NCBI RefSeq assembly: GCF_011074885.1
Contig: NC_054689.1
Location: 558,001 to 622,000, forward strand
DNA length: 64,000 bases
Reading direction: 5' to 3'
Source of the DNA: Brettanomyces bruxellensis
Taxonomy: Eukaryota; Ascomycota; Pichiomycetes; Pichiales; Pichiaceae
Within the stretch, counting starts at the first letter, position 1. Each line of letters opens with the position of its first letter. The notes beneath the pieces were generated by a model that searched no databases, had not been told where the DNA came from, and saw only the letters and a program-made list of their open reading frames with translations. Shown here piece by piece: positions 39,322 through 50,789 of this stretch. The position numbers and the translations under genes are program-made.

Positions 39322-39740
39322 TTGCTGCTCAAAAAAGATGGTCTCTTCATGTGTTATACTGTTTCGTTACAATAAGATAGCATGTGTTTGAAAAGGGTGG
39401 ATGTTCATAGCTTTCTTAGTGCCACTCTATATTTTTTAATTCACACTGTAAATTTTTTGTCCCTGTAATCGGCAATAAAAATACGCTCTGGACTGATCGG
39501 TAATTTTCTCGGCCTGCTGTTTCATTTTTCTTTACCGCAATATCTGAAAGCTGACGAGAGAGAGAAGAAAAAAAAAGGTCTATGCATGCAAATCTAAATT
39601 AGACAACCACCGCTGATAAAGTATTTGTCATTTTTTCTCTCAACATATACATTCTTTTGAAACAATATCTACACATTTCCTATCCGGAGATACTGGTCGG
39701 CTAATTACATCTTTAGAGCTGTTCTGTTGTCATTAAGAAG
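39322..39740. promoter_or_regulatory. Divergent SYF1/VMA8 promoter
   Basis: A 419-base AT-rich divergent spacer. An A-run at about 39567-39577 is the only simple feature. No named factor site was recognised. Confidence 0.4.
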
Positions 39741-40978
39741 ATGTCTGGTGCTGGTAACAGGTAAGTGGGAATAACTTTTTGTTTAAACTTCTGAAAGTTG
39801 TTGTTTAAAATATTTGTACTAACATTTTGCACAGAGATAATGTGTTTCCAACACGTATGACCCTTGCCTTGGAAAAAGGAAAATTGAAAGGAGCTGAACA
39901 AGGATATTCGTTGCTTAAAAGAAAGTCTGAAGCTTTGACAAAACGGTTCAGGGATATTACTAAGAGAATTAATGATGCCAAAAGAAAGATGGGAAGAGTG
40001 CTACAAACGGCAGCATTCTCTCTTGCAGAAGTTTCCTATGCCGTTGGTGGAAATATTGGCTACCAAGTCCAGGAATCTGTGAGTGGAAAAGCCAGGTTTA
40101 AAGTCAAAGCAAGACAGGAGAATGTTTCTGGTGTTTATCTACCGCAATTTGAGACGGAGATTGACGAGTCGATTAATGATTTCAAGATGGCCGGATTGGG
40201 AAGAGGAGGTCAGCAGGTTCAGAGAGCCAGGGAGGTTTACACAAAGGCTGTGGAAACGTTAGTGGACTTGGCTTCTTTGCAAACAGCGTTTGTAATTCTT
40301 GATGAAGTCATCAAAGTGACAAACAGGAGAGTCAATGCCATCGAGCACGTGATTATTCCACGGACGGAGAACACGATTGCATACATCAACTCCGAGTTGG
40401 ATGAGGTGGACAGGGAAGAATTTTACCGGTTGAAAAAAGTCCAGGAGAAGAAACAGCAAGCTATAGTTGTTGAAGAAGCGGAAGATGCTGCGAGAAAGGC
40501 CAAGATTAAGGAAGCCAAGAGAAAGAGAAAAGAGGCAAAGAAGCAGGCTGCGAAAAAGGCTGCGGAGGAGAAAGCTGCAAAGTTAAGAGCTGCTGAAAAG
40601 AAGATTGCTGAGCAAAAAGCTGCTGAGAAGAAGATCGCTGAACAAAAAGCTGCTGAGAAAAAGGTCGCCGAACAGAAAGCTGCCGCGCAAAAAGATGCTG
40701 ACGAGAATGCTGCCAAGGATAGTTCTGCAAACGAGAATTCTGAGAGAGAAGAAAAAGTGGAGGCTGAAAAGACTGATGAGAAGATTGAGGATGAAACAGC
40801 AAATGAGACGGTTGACGATAAAGAGGTTCAGGATGAAAATGTTGAGGCCGAAGATAATGAAGAGGAAGTGGTCGATGAAAGTGCAGAGCAAACTGTGGAA
40901 AGTAGTGATGATTCAGGTGAAGACGAAGAAAGTACCAAAAACCTCATCCAGGAAACGGAGGATGACGTCATATTTTAG
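39741..40978 (+). CDS. VMA8: V-ATPase V1 subunit D (Vma8), two exons, with long C-terminal insertion
   Basis: Join 39741-39760 and 39835-40978, giving 387 residues. The 20-base first exon encodes MSGAGN plus two bases of Arg, and exon 2 continues [10 protein letters not shown]. The conserved core has [45 protein letters not shown] and [15 protein letters not shown]. Subunit D is the central rotor shaft linking ATP hydrolysis in V1 to proton pumping by Vo. S. cerevisiae Vma8 is only 256 residues. Here about 130 extra residues (about 225-375) lie between the end of the coiled coil and the conserved final DDVIF. They are first Lys/Ala-rich, with three 10-residue [10 protein letters not shown] units, then Asp/Glu-rich. 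The start and intron are chosen because they restore the conserved N-terminus. Confidence 0.93.
39761..39834 (+). other. Spliceosomal intron in VMA8
   Basis: A 74-base intron: 5' site GTAAGT, branch box TACTAAC at 39817-39823, 3' site CAG ending at 39834, 11 bases after the branch box. It follows codon 6, as a very short 5' exon typical of yeast introns. Confidence 0.9.
40589..40678 (+). repeat. 30-bp coding repeat in VMA8
   Basis: Three tandem 30-base units beginning GCTGCTGARAAG encode [14 protein letters not shown] decapeptides. They differ mostly at synonymous sites. Confidence 0.8.
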
Positions 40979-41252
40979 TTGTTTCTTCTCCGGGCATATG
41001 GCCTGTAATGTGTGTGTCGTATGTGGGAGCTGTGCTTCCAGGCTTAGTTTAGCATATATATTAAAAACAGGACTTTATTTTTGAGTGAGTAGCCGTTTAC
41101 AATTTAAGTGCCTCGAAATTTTTTTTACCCGCGGTAGCCGGTACCTATCGAACTATTCTATGTATGCATGTTATATTACTTCTTTTTTCTTCATCTTTCC
41201 GATAACATCCTAATATCCTTGGTAACCCCACTCCAAAGTTTGTTTGTATTCT

Positions 41253-42527
41253 ATGATCAAAAAGAAAGAGTTTTACACCCAATTTGGAATCATCTGTGGA
41301 ATTTTGCTCGTTTTCGCCGCGCTTCTTCGTTCGTCTAATGTCTATCATGTTTTAAATGAGATACACATTGAGACATACAACTATCCAGAAAACGCAGATT
41401 TTCATGTGGTTACAACGGATAGCGTGATATCATCCATTTCTAAGGAGCGTATTAGAAAGAGATTGGAAGGTTTAAGCAGAATATTTCACGATGGAAGATT
41501 CTATAACAGTGAAAAGGGATATAAAAGTTCGCTCTATCTTTATGAAAAACTACAGAAAGTCGCGTTAGCTGACTATGAACGTCTGTCGGTTGAATTGTTC
41601 AATCACAGCAGTTGGAAGCAGCCAAGTGTAATATTCAGAATACAGGGGAAGTCGGATAATTTGGTTATTGTGGGGTGTCATGTGGATTCCATTAATCTCA
41701 ACCCATTGAAAGAAGCCCCCGGAGTAGATGATAATCTCTCTGGAGTGGATATTTTGCTTGAGACGATCGACGTTTTGATCGAAAGCAATGTTAATTTCTC
41801 AGATTGGCAAAATACCGTCGAGTTTCATTTCTATGCAGCCGAAGAAATGTCGTCGTTGGGGTCACGTGACGTTTTCGGGGCTTACAAGAAGCATGGTAAG
41901 CGAGTTGTTGCAATGCTTCAGCAAGACATGACAGGATTTACAAAGAAAACTTTTGAAAATGGAATGCCTGAGCATTTTGGGCTGGTTGTTGATTACTCTT
42001 CAAAACAACTGGTGCAGTTTGTTAGACGCATTATCAGCGAATACACAGATATCAAGAGTATCGATACAAAATGCGACAAGGTGTGCTCTGATCAAATTTC
42101 GCCATTGATATTTGGGTATCCTGGGGCCTATGTCTTGGAATCTGTCATAGAAAATAGCAATCCTTATATCCACACGGACCAAGATTTAATAGATAACATA
42201 GATGTCAATCATATGGTACAGCATGCAAAGCTTGTTACAGCATTTGTGTCCGAGCTCTCTGTATGGATCCCTAAATATTTGAATGAAAGCATGCAAAGCG
42301 ACCAGGATTTGTTCCAATTTAGTTTGTATGACTTTTTCGTATTATTTGCAACATCAAGCACCAGGCGCACTATATGGTGCGTAATTCTTGTTGCCGTGGC
42401 AATATCTATGAGTGTTACACTTATAGGCGACATTTTTAGTGGAGAAAATTCCGAAACCGTTGATCCCGATGAGGTAATCCCACTCCGGGTATCCCAAAAC
42501 GATAACAGCAACAGGAAAATAAAATAG
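41253..42527 (+). CDS. M28-family zinc aminopeptidase with membrane anchor(s)
   Basis: A 424-residue protein from the ATG at 41253. An N-terminal hydrophobic helix (FGIICGILLVFAALL, about 11-26) is a signal anchor. The M28 catalytic set is complete: H143 in GCHVDS, bridging D160 in GVDDNLSG, base E197 and Zn ligand E198 in AAEEMSSLGS, D225 in QQDMTG, and H307 in YIHTDQD. It resembles the fungal leucine aminopeptidase group and S. cerevisiae YDR415C. Unlike secreted members, it ends with a second hydrophobic helix (IWCVILVAVAISMSVTLIGD, about 375-395) and a polar 30-residue tail. This suggests a membrane-held vacuolar or ER enzyme with both ends on one side (inference). Confidence 0.85.
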   Translation: MIKKKEFYTQFGIICGILLVFAALLRSSNVYHVLNEIHIETYNYPENADFHVVTTDSVISSISKERIRKRLEGLSRIFHDGRFYNSEKGYKSSLYLYEKLQKVALADYERLSVELFNHSSWKQPSVIFRIQGKSDNLVIVGCHVDSINLNPLKEAPGVDDNLSGVDILLETIDVLIESNVNFSDWQNTVEFHFYAAEEMSSLGSRDVFGAYKKHGKRVVAMLQQDMTGFTKKTFENGMPEHFGLVVDYSSKQLVQFVRRIISEYTDIKSIDTKCDKVCSDQISPLIFGYPGAYVLESVIENSNPYIHTDQDLIDNIDVNHMVQHAKLVTAFVSELSVWIPKYLNESMQSDQDLFQFSLYDFFVLFATSSTRRTIWCVILVAVAISMSVTLIGDIFSGENSETVDPDEVIPLRVSQNDNSNRKIK

Positions 42528-43072
42528 ATGTTGAAAATACAAAATATGGGGCATACCAATAATATGTTATGTCTTTAGAAAGAAAGTGAATGGTGGTCTA
42601 CATTTCTGGACTTACATCTTGATTTCATATCATCAATTATGAATCTACCAGACGCTTACATCGTAATTTTTTTTTTTTTGGTAGGTCCGCGATCTCATGA
42701 CTCAGTACGGATAATCGGGCACGTCTGAATAGTGCGTGGAACAAAAAAAAAAGCAGTGCATAATGCGGCAGTATTCAGCAAGGTTTTCTAATGGGGTAGC
42801 CGCCGCATAATTCTTCGCGGGCTGTCAGGTTCCAAATAAAGTTTCAATGTTTTAAAAGTGTGGGGAAGCCGTATTCGGTTGTAAGGGACTGTTAAGTAAG
42901 TCTAATATACATAATGTGGATTCTTGGTGGGCGTGACTACTTTTATAACAAATATAAATAAGGGTGACAGTCCTGTGAAGATTTGGGAATCTTGCTGGTG
43001 GATTTTAGACACAAGTACGTACTCTTCTTTGCTACCAATATTAACTGTTGAATCGACCTTACTATTACAAAT
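42528..43072. other. Intergenic region with TATA box of the small downstream gene
   Basis: It holds the M28 peptidase 3' flank and the promoter of the small gene. TATAAATA at 42953-42960 lies 113 bases before that ATG. A URS1-like TAGCCGCCGC lies at 42797-42806, one base off the Ume6-site consensus. No other gene is seen. Confidence 0.5.
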
Positions 43073-43282
43073 ATGATTGGAGCTTCTTCTATTTCAGAGA
43101 TGTTCAGGCAGTATGCTGCAAGGCTTATGTCTGTCACAAAGCAACCTGTGTCACGTGTCCGTCCTGCCGAAGGAACATCTGTTGCAACCATGAGTGCTGA
43201 GCAAAGGCAGATGTCTGATAAAAAAATGGCAAACGATCTGGATAGGATAATTGAAGCAGAAATGCTATTGGCATACGATTAA
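43073..43282 (+). CDS. Small unknown protein, 69 residues
   Basis: I do not recognise this protein. It is MIGASSISEMFRQYAARLMS at the start, a basic middle (SRVRPAEGT), and an acidic helix-like end (LDRIIEAEMLLAYD). An amphipathic Arg-containing N-terminus without acids before Glu9 could target mitochondria, but this is weak. Support for a real gene is the TATA box 113 bases upstream, balanced composition and its place in a 976-base gap between genes that is otherwise empty. A spliced form using GTACGT at 43016 and a CAG near 43098 was considered, but no upstream ATG exon fits. Confidence 0.45.
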   Translation: MIGASSISEMFRQYAARLMSVTKQPVSRVRPAEGTSVATMSAEQRQMSDKKMANDLDRIIEAEMLLAYD

Positions 43283-43503
43283 ACGCATTTATGTATATAT
43301 TGTTTAATTTGTTAATTAATGATTTATGAACGTCTTTTAACTGTATTGAGTATGTGGCATTAAAGTACATTCTCTTTCATGTAGTGACTAACCATGACCC
43401 CGACTTAGAGCTACTGCTTTTCACCTCCTACACTAACGCAAAAGCCAAGTCTATCATATATCCTCAAGATCTCATTATTACTAAAAACAGTGGCACTACT
43501 TAC

Positions 43504-44823
43504 TTACTTTCTTGGGTCAATTGGCATCTCCTTAAGGGCAGATCTGATAGAGTCTATTCCCTTGAGCAAGTCCTCCTTGGAAATAATAAGAGGTGGTGCC
43601 AATCTGATGATGTGGACGTGAGTTGGCTTAGCCAAAACACCGTGCTCCTTCATCTTCAAGCACAAATCCCAAGCAGTCTTACCCTCCAATCTGGTGTGGT
43701 CAATCACAATGGCAGTCAAAAGGCCCTTACCTCTGACTTCCTTGATGATTCCATCTGACTCAGCAGCAAGCTTTCTAAGCTCGGCCTGGAAGAATTCTCC
43801 CAACTCCTTGGCCCTCTCGACCAACTTTTCATCCTTAACAACTTCCAAAGCCTCAATGGAGACTCTGCAAGCCAAGGCATTACCACCATAGGTGGAACCG
43901 TGCGAACCTGGCTCTAACACAGACATGATCTCTCTGGATGAAAGAACACAGGAAACTGGAATAACACCACCAGAGATGGCTTTACCCAGAAGAACAAGAT
44001 CCGGCTTATCCTCCTCAGAAAGGTAGTGCTGGTAGCAAAGCATCTTACCGGTTCTGGCAATACCGGTCTGGATCTCATCGGCGATGAGAAGAACGTTGTA
44101 CTTTCTGCAAAGGTCTCTAACCTTCTTGAAGTAGTCGGCAGGTGGAACAACAATACCAGCCTCACCCTGAATTGGCTCTATCAAAATAGCAGCAATCTTG
44201 TCACCGGCATTCTTGAAAGCCAACTCAACATCTTCGATCACGCCGTATCTGATCACCTTCTTACCATCGGTACCTGGAATGACTGGTCCAATGTTTTTTG
44301 TGAATGGTCCAAAGTCTGTTCTGGCCTCTGGGTCAGTAGACATCGAAATAACGGCAATAGTTCTTCCGTGGAAGTTGTTGGCGCATGAAAGAATGATACC
44401 TTCATCAGCCTTGATGCCCTTCTTCACGTATCCCCAACGTCTGGCAATCTTCATGGCAGTCTCAACGGCTTCGGCACCAGTGTTCATTGGCAAGACACAT
44501 TCGTAGTTGAAGTACTCGGTGATGTACTTGGCCCATGTTCCGAAAATATCGCAAGAGAAGGCTCTTGAAGAAAGAGTCAACTTCTGAGCTTGCTCACACA
44601 ATGCCTTGATGATTCTTGGATGGCAATGTCCCTGGTTAACAGCAGAGTATGCTGAAAGGAAATCGAGGTACTCTCTTCCCTCTGGATCCCAAACATGTGC
44701 ACCTTTAGCTTTAGCAAACACAACTGGAAGTGGGTGGTAGTTGTGTGCGGCGTACTTTTCCTCGTACTCGCGAGCCTTCTCTGATGAGAGGTTGAATTCT
44801 GGAACTGGATAGTGATCAGTCAT
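43504..44823 (-). CDS. CAR2: Ornithine aminotransferase
   Basis: A 439-residue class-III PLP aminotransferase, complete. It has [55 protein letters not shown], the PLP-ring Asp in LIADEIQTG (D249), the Schiff-base lysine K281 in LLGKAISGG, and [13 protein letters not shown]. It converts L-ornithine plus 2-oxoglutarate to glutamate-5-semialdehyde, the second step of arginine catabolism, in the cytosol of yeasts. S. cerevisiae Car2 is 424 residues. Codon use looks more biased than in the neighbours, fitting high expression. Upstream are a TATA element and a CGG-N8-CCG site. Confidence 0.96.
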   Translation of the reverse strand: MTDHYPVPEFNLSSEKAREYEEKYAAHNYHPLPVVFAKAKGAHVWDPEGREYLDFLSAYSAVNQGHCHPRIIKALCEQAQKLTLSSRAFSCDIFGTWAKYITEYFNYECVLPMNTGAEAVETAMKIARRWGYVKKGIKADEGIILSCANNFHGRTIAVISMSTDPEARTDFGPFTKNIGPVIPGTDGKKVIRYGVIEDVELAFKNAGDKIAAILIEPIQGEAGIVVPPADYFKKVRDLCRKYNVLLIADEIQTGIARTGKMLCYQHYLSEEDKPDLVLLGKAISGGVIPVSCVLSSREIMSVLEPGSHGSTYGGNALACRVSIEALEVVKDEKLVERAKELGEFFQAELRKLAAESDGIIKEVRGKGLLTAIVIDHTRLEGKTAWDLCLKMKEHGVLAKPTHVHIIRLAPPLIISKEDLLKGIDSIRSALKEMPIDPRK

Positions 44824-45556
44824 TGTGTAGGATGGATATACTGTTATTAAAGGAATATGCTGTATGAATATATCAACTGGCTGGAGAAAGTATCACTTTT
44901 TCTTTCCGGTATTCATCCCGGGCATTTTTGCAACGGTTCAACTTTGACGTACATTTCCTCTCTTTATATATTGACTACCCAACTTTTCAAAGTTTACTAT
45001 CTTATGAGAGCTATAGGGTGTAATTCGCTAATGCTTGTCCATAGCTACCATAATATGCCTACTTTTCATCTCATCGGACCAAATTGCGCATAGGGTGCGA
45101 AATTATAATTGGGTCATGCACGACCATCCAATCTTTTTCCCTGCTTATCAGCTATGGGCAATCCAGACCGAATTCGGTTATCTACTATTATTCAGGTAAT
45201 ACCACTATTGTGCATATTTTCAAATTTAAGCGGTGTTCCAAATCTTTGATTTCATGTTTTATCTGATTTTGAAAAATTCTCATGTGATGAATTTAAAATC
45301 TCCGTTCACAGGATCTCACACATACGACAGACCTTGAAAAATCACCGTCCTGTATTCACATGTTCTCTAAAAACCCCAGTTAATCGAAGTGTTCTGTTCT
45401 AAAGGATTCAATTAACTAACTATTCAAATGCTGAAACAAAAGCATCTTCTTTCTCTTCCTTTTCCTCCGTACTATTAATTCAACATTTAATTTGACTTTC
45501 TTTAATGTACGTAAAAAATAAAAAACTTCCACATCGATTATAGATGATGAAAGGAT
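44824..45556. promoter_or_regulatory. CAR2 promoter and upstream region
   Basis: For CAR2 (minus strand) a TATATAAA box is at 44963-44970, 140 bases before the ATG. CGG-N8-CCG lies at 44907-44920, between the box and the start. A GATAA-type TTATC at about 45146 is a possible nitrogen-control site. The rest, to the tRNA gene, is AT-rich with no gene. Confidence 0.5.
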
Positions 45557-45562
45557 AAAAAA
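45557..45562 (-). terminator. Pol III terminator of tRNA-Lys
   Basis: A run of six A on the plus strand (six T in the transcript), starting five bases after the mature tRNA 3' end. Confidence 0.75.
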
Positions 45563-45567
45563 TAAAG

Positions 45568-45640
45568 AGCCCTACGCGGGGCTTGAACCCGCAACCTTGT
45601 GATTAAGAGTCACACGCTCTACCGATTGAGCTAGCAAGGC
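45568..45640 (-). tRNA. tRNA-Lys (anticodon CTT)
   Basis: A 73-base cloverleaf without intron. The acceptor stem starts GCCTTGC and pairs with GTAGGGC. The D arm is GCTC...GAGC, the anticodon stem TGTGA/TCACA holds loop CTCTTAA, and the T arm is GCGGG-TTCAAGC-CCCGC. It decodes AAG. A Ty element starts 180 bases upstream of its 5' end, as seen for Pol III-targeted yeast retrotransposons. Confidence 0.95.
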
Positions 45641-45815
45641 TTTTACGATATTTGTAAGGGGTCTGCTTTGGTTTGAACCTAAATTATTTTAGATTATGTA
45701 AGTCCAAAGTGATTTGTGTGTTTGTTTTGAAGTGTTGAATCAAACCACTAAAAGATGAAGTATTGTATGTTGTAAAATAGTGTTTTTAGAATGTTATGAT
45801 GTAATTTAAGTAAGT

Positions 45816-45820
45816 GCGGA
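45816..45820. repeat. Target-site duplication, left copy (GCGGA)
   Basis: The five bases GCGGA just outside the left LTR are repeated just outside the right LTR at 52567-52571. A 5-bp duplication is usual for Ty1/copia integrases. Confidence 0.9.
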
Positions 45821-46429
45821 TGTCGGAGTTAAGAGAGACCTTATGAGTTACTCCCGGGCTTTAGCTATCAAACTCCTTCTTTAATAGAACTAATAAGAAC
45901 CTAGCAGTCGGGGAGATTCAGACAATTGTAAGGTCGGTTACCTAAGTGGGTGGATATAAATGTACCAAGTGGTCTGTGTGATAATGTTAATGCCTTTAAC
46001 ATTCTAACAATTGTGTATGTATCACCATAGAAGAAAATGAATTTACTTCCTTTACTCTGTTACCATCAAAGTGGAGTCGAACTAGTAGTATTGCAAAATA
46101 GGCTATCGGGTCTCCTCCCTTCGTAGAAGAAACAAGTTATATAAAAAGAGGTAAAGTAAAGTAAAAATAAAAAGGAAAATAAAGTGAGGTAATCATACAT
46201 AAAAAAAAAAGATTTAATTCTCAGAAACAGAATTATGATCGCGCATAATTATTTTTTCTGCTGATTCCCTAACATACACAGTTAGTGCATTTTATCCAGG
46301 ATTGTCTCTATTAGATATTATTCTAAATCTTCGTTATTTTAGAATAAGTTCAGATCTCAAAACAAATAAATCTAATGACATATAATAATAGATTACCTAA
46401 TACTAGGTAATATTCTCATATGTCCGACA
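45821..46429 (-). repeat. 3' LTR of the Ty1/copia element
   Basis: 609 bases, from TGTCGGAG to TCCGACA on the plus strand, with 7-base inverted ends. No difference from the other LTR was found by eye. The RNase H frame runs about 27 bases into it before its stop at 46403. Confidence 0.95.
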
Positions 46430-46446
46430 CGCTCCCTTGATTTGTA
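46430..46446 (-). promoter_or_regulatory. Polypurine tract of the element
   Basis: On the minus strand, AAATCAAGGGAGCG directly abuts the 3' LTR, the expected place and composition of the plus-strand primer. It is short and not fully purine. Confidence 0.5.
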
Positions 46447-49400
46447 GCATCTGAATAATCATGCTCCTTAACTTACCCAATACCTTGGTAGTAATAGGTT
46501 TAGTAAGAATATCAGCTAACTGGTCCTTCGTACTAACGTGTTTGATAATGAAACGCTTCTCTTCAAATCGTTCTTCTAAACATTTCAACCTGACAGCGTA
46601 TGGCTTTGATTTTGGTGAAAAGTTACCATAAACTATCGTATCAACAGCGGATTTGTTATCCACTAAAAGTTCAGGATAATTTCCTTCGCCTTGATAAGCG
46701 GACATGAACTTCATGAGAGGGTGAAACCATTCAAGCTCATTAGAAAGTAGGTAAATTGCCTGAAGTTCCGCCTCAGTAGATGACTTGCAGACCAATGGGG
46801 TATACTGGCACTTCCAATAGAGAGGTGCATCCGAAAACATGATGAGAAATCCGTTCATGGACTTCCTTGTAATCGGATCTTGAGCATAGTCACTATCTGA
46901 GTAGCAAATCAAATGATCCATTTTAGTTTCCGAAGTGTGTTGATAAATGATAGATTTGAAACGACTATGATAGAGGTAGTTTAAAACATGTTTCAACTGA
47001 TCAACGACTAGACGATGAGGATACGTCGAAAAACGCGCTAAGTAATCAACAGCATAAGCAATATCAGGCCTTGTCATAACCGCGACGTATAATAAACAAC
47101 CAATTTTGCGTCGAAAATCACTGACTGCCTTATTAAGCATCTCCTTAGTAGCTTCTAACGGATGTTCCGCAGTATCGAAGTAGAAATTTGGACTTAACGG
47201 AGTAGCACAGCTTCTAGCAAAAGTAAGGTGAAGCTTCTCAACGAATTCTTCGATATAGGCAGACTGACATAGCTTAATCTTTTTCACACGACCATCCTTT
47301 AATCTTTCCACAGTGAGATCAATCCCCAAAAACTTCTGTAAATTGGTCTTCTTATCAGGTTGGATCGTTTTAAGCTCATATTTACCAGATATATGTTTGT
47401 AAACTTTGTCCAGTATAGCTTTATTCGAAGCGCCAACAATAATGTCATCCACAAATAAACCAACAACGCAATCGACTTTTCCATTCCGATTCTTATGAAT
47501 GTAGGTGGATGGAAAAGGGTGGGAACTTTCAAAATTAATTTTGGCCAAATGTTTCTTGAATTTCCTTATGCCACAAATTGCCCGATTGCTTGAGACCATA
47601 TAAAGCTTTGTTAAGCTTATAGACCACCCTCATGCCGGATGGCACTTTTGCATGCCTTGTGTGGGTAGAATACCCTTGAGGCTGATAAATGTACAATTCG
47701 GTATCAATAGGACTGTATAGATAAGCAGTTTTGACATCAAACTGAGCCATAAACCAATGCTGAGTAGCAATAAGAGCAAAAATCGCTCTCATGATCTCTG
47801 GTCGAAGAGTTGGAGAAAATGTAATTGAATATGTATTCTCCTTCTGGTGATCACCGCGAGCAACGAGACGTGCTTTGCGTCGACCATCAGATTTAACGGT
47901 AAAAACCCAACTTGTGGAGACGCAGCAATTCAAAATTTTCGGATCATCTGTAAGAATTGGATTGCAATCCCATGTGTTATGTATATGATGAGAGTGAAAC
48001 TCGTCATCAATTGCTGCCTTCCATTTTGCAGCGTCCTTGCTGCACATCGCTTGTTTGTAACCTTTCGGATTAGCTGCGAGATAAATGTCGCTTAACAACA
48101 CTTGAAAAATCCGTGGCTTCTTCCGAGCAACCATATAGGTACGCTCAGGAGCAGAAGATTCGCCAGGAGTGCTGTTAATCAACGGCACCGAGGAACGGGT
48201 GTCCCCATTCACAAGATCATCATAAGTATGTTTTCTTGATAAACGAGTTCCAGTCCTAAAAGGCTCTAAGGAAGAGAATTTGGACTTGTTCAAACGGCTT
48301 GAACCCTTCTCGGTCTTCACTTTTTCACCAGCAGAAGTCGCAGGAATCACTTGAAATGATATCTTATGGCCAGAGGATCCGGATTTGTCCGCCAAAGTAT
48401 CATGAGGTGAAGTAACTTGAGGTAACTTAGAGTGATTGACTTCTCCATCCAATGACGAGTTGAGTAATGCTCGATCATCTTCATGTTCTGCTTGTAAAGG
48501 GATGTTAAGATGCCTGGTCGTAGTATGATGCTTGGACTCCGTGTGATTGTGTCCAGTTAGTCTCTGATAATCCTTTTCACCAGCATTTAAACTTGGTGAA
48601 TCAGAAACTGCAAATTTCTCAGGTTCGACCACGGGCAACGGACGATTTAACGTGCTCAGTGCTTCCATATTTTCAGGAACTGTCACTCTGGAAGTAGCAA
48701 GATTGTTCGATTCCTTTCCACCGACAACAGGGTTGTCGTCAGTAGAAGTTGCAGTAGATCTCTCAGCTTTAACGTTCTCCTTAGGAGCTTGGGGCATTGA
48801 ATGCTTCGCTCCCTTAATCTTACCAGCATGACCAACCATAGGTGAACGCTTCGCATTAGGAGCGGGCTTCGATGAAACTTTCTTGGGTTTAGTACCCTTG
48901 GCAGGCTTCTTAAAGTTTGGCTTCCTGTAATGCAGTTGAGGAGTTGAGTGATCTCCTGCATCCAAGTCGAAAAGCATAGTAGTTTCCGCTGTAGGCTTCT
49001 CGTCTGATGCTTGGATAGTCTGAGGTTCCTCTGAGAGTTTGAGACTTCACGTAAGTCGGCAGCGCTCTCAATATCATCAGAGTAGTCCTTAGACGTAGAA
49101 GAAGTAGTAGACAGTATGTCTGAATTATCATCTGAATCTGGCACCCAGTCAGAATCACTTTCGTAGTCATCGTCTGAACTGGATACAATTGGACTGCCAG
49201 CACGCAATGTGGGCTCTGTCACAATCGAATGATCATCATCTTCAGATAGCTCGGTCTCCATAGCAGCATCGTCGTAGAGCTTTCTGTCAACAGGAATAGA
49301 TGACGCATTCTGACCTTCAGATAATCCAACAATACTCGGCACCTCAGAAGAAATATCACTTGATGCATCCATCAGCAGATAGATCGGCAAAAATCTCAAT

Positions 49401-50789
49401 TCTTGGATCATAAAGTGACTGCAATGAATCATCCACGCGTGATTGAGGTGTAAGAAAATAGTCTGTATAAAGTACAGACGGGTTCATAAATTGAACATGG
49501 CGTGTATCCGTAAATGTACCCGTAACGTGTGTCTCCTGGCGTATTCGGGATGAAGACTTGGCAACCAAAGGTTTCATTGCTCCATCCAAGATATATGCCC
49601 TGAACAGCCCTTTCCCCAAGCTTAGGTGTGTATTTTCGGAGGGTAAGTAACCTCACAAAGTTCACCAAAGATATGCAAATCCTTAGTTTTGGGAGACATA
49701 AACTTGAGTTTAAGTGACGGACTGGTTCCAATATTATCATTCACGAGATTGTTCCTGACAAATACTGAATATAGCACAGCTTCCTTCCAAAAATTGTGAG
49801 AAACTTTACCAGAATGCAACATGGCACGCGCATCATTCATAATCGTTAAGTTCAAGCGTTCAGCAACACCATTAGACGCAGATGTATAACCGGAGGTAGT
49901 ATGAAGTTCAATACCTTCACGTTCTAATATGGTTTTCAATTCAGCATTTAAGTATTTCAGTACCTTTATCTGAGAAGATTTTATGCACTCTGTATCCTTC
50001 CTTGCTAAATTGGTTTGATACCCATCGAACGTATTTATCAACTGCACGAGCAACATCACTCTTGTGTTTCATCATAAAAACCGTTGTATACTTAGTATAT
50101 TGGTCCTTAAAAGTAACAAAGCAACCCATTTCGCCAACACTCGTGTGCGTCTAGACAATGCAAACATCGGAATAAACAACATCAAAAGGAATAGGACGCA
50201 AGTAATAGTCTCTTGAACCCTCTATAGCATTTGCTCGTCTCGCCTTCGCTTCCATACAATCAACACAACCTTTGCTGAGCAATTCATCAAGTTCCTTTAT
50301 TTCCTTTTTCGAAGCAGTAATCGTCCCATGATTAATAGACTTTTTTTGATTAGCCTAAGGTTAGCATGAGCCAATTTAAGATGTAAGTTGTTTATATGCA
50401 ATTGTCCTCCACCAATCATAAACTGATTAAAATCACCTGGTATATACCATAGCTTGTTAACTTGAACTAACTGAATACATTCATCTCCAACATTGAGAAC
50501 CTTTGAATAAGTCTGAGATTTGGTACCAAAATCGTGAAAGTAGGTCTGAATTCGGCATTCAGGGCAACGGTTGATATCGTCTTCTGAAAAGATAGTAGGA
50601 GCACCCTCATAATAGTGTAGGTAGAGTGTAAGAACATTTCCCATGTAATTAAAGATTATCCTACCGGAACCTTCCAATTTCTTTTGACTATCGTCATAAC
50701 CAACAGAGAAAACTTTATCGTCCTTGCGGAAAGGCATGTAATCATGTAGCCATTCCCTATGACCTGTGAGACTAATGGCAGCGCCATTA

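Noticed and set aside
42797..42806. URS1-like TAGCCGCCGC
   Set aside because: One base off the consensus and next to no gene known to be under Ume6 control; kept only as a note.
43016..43098. Possible intron before the small unknown gene
   Set aside because: 5' and 3' sites exist but no upstream exon with an ATG fits, and the TATA box favours the unspliced start.
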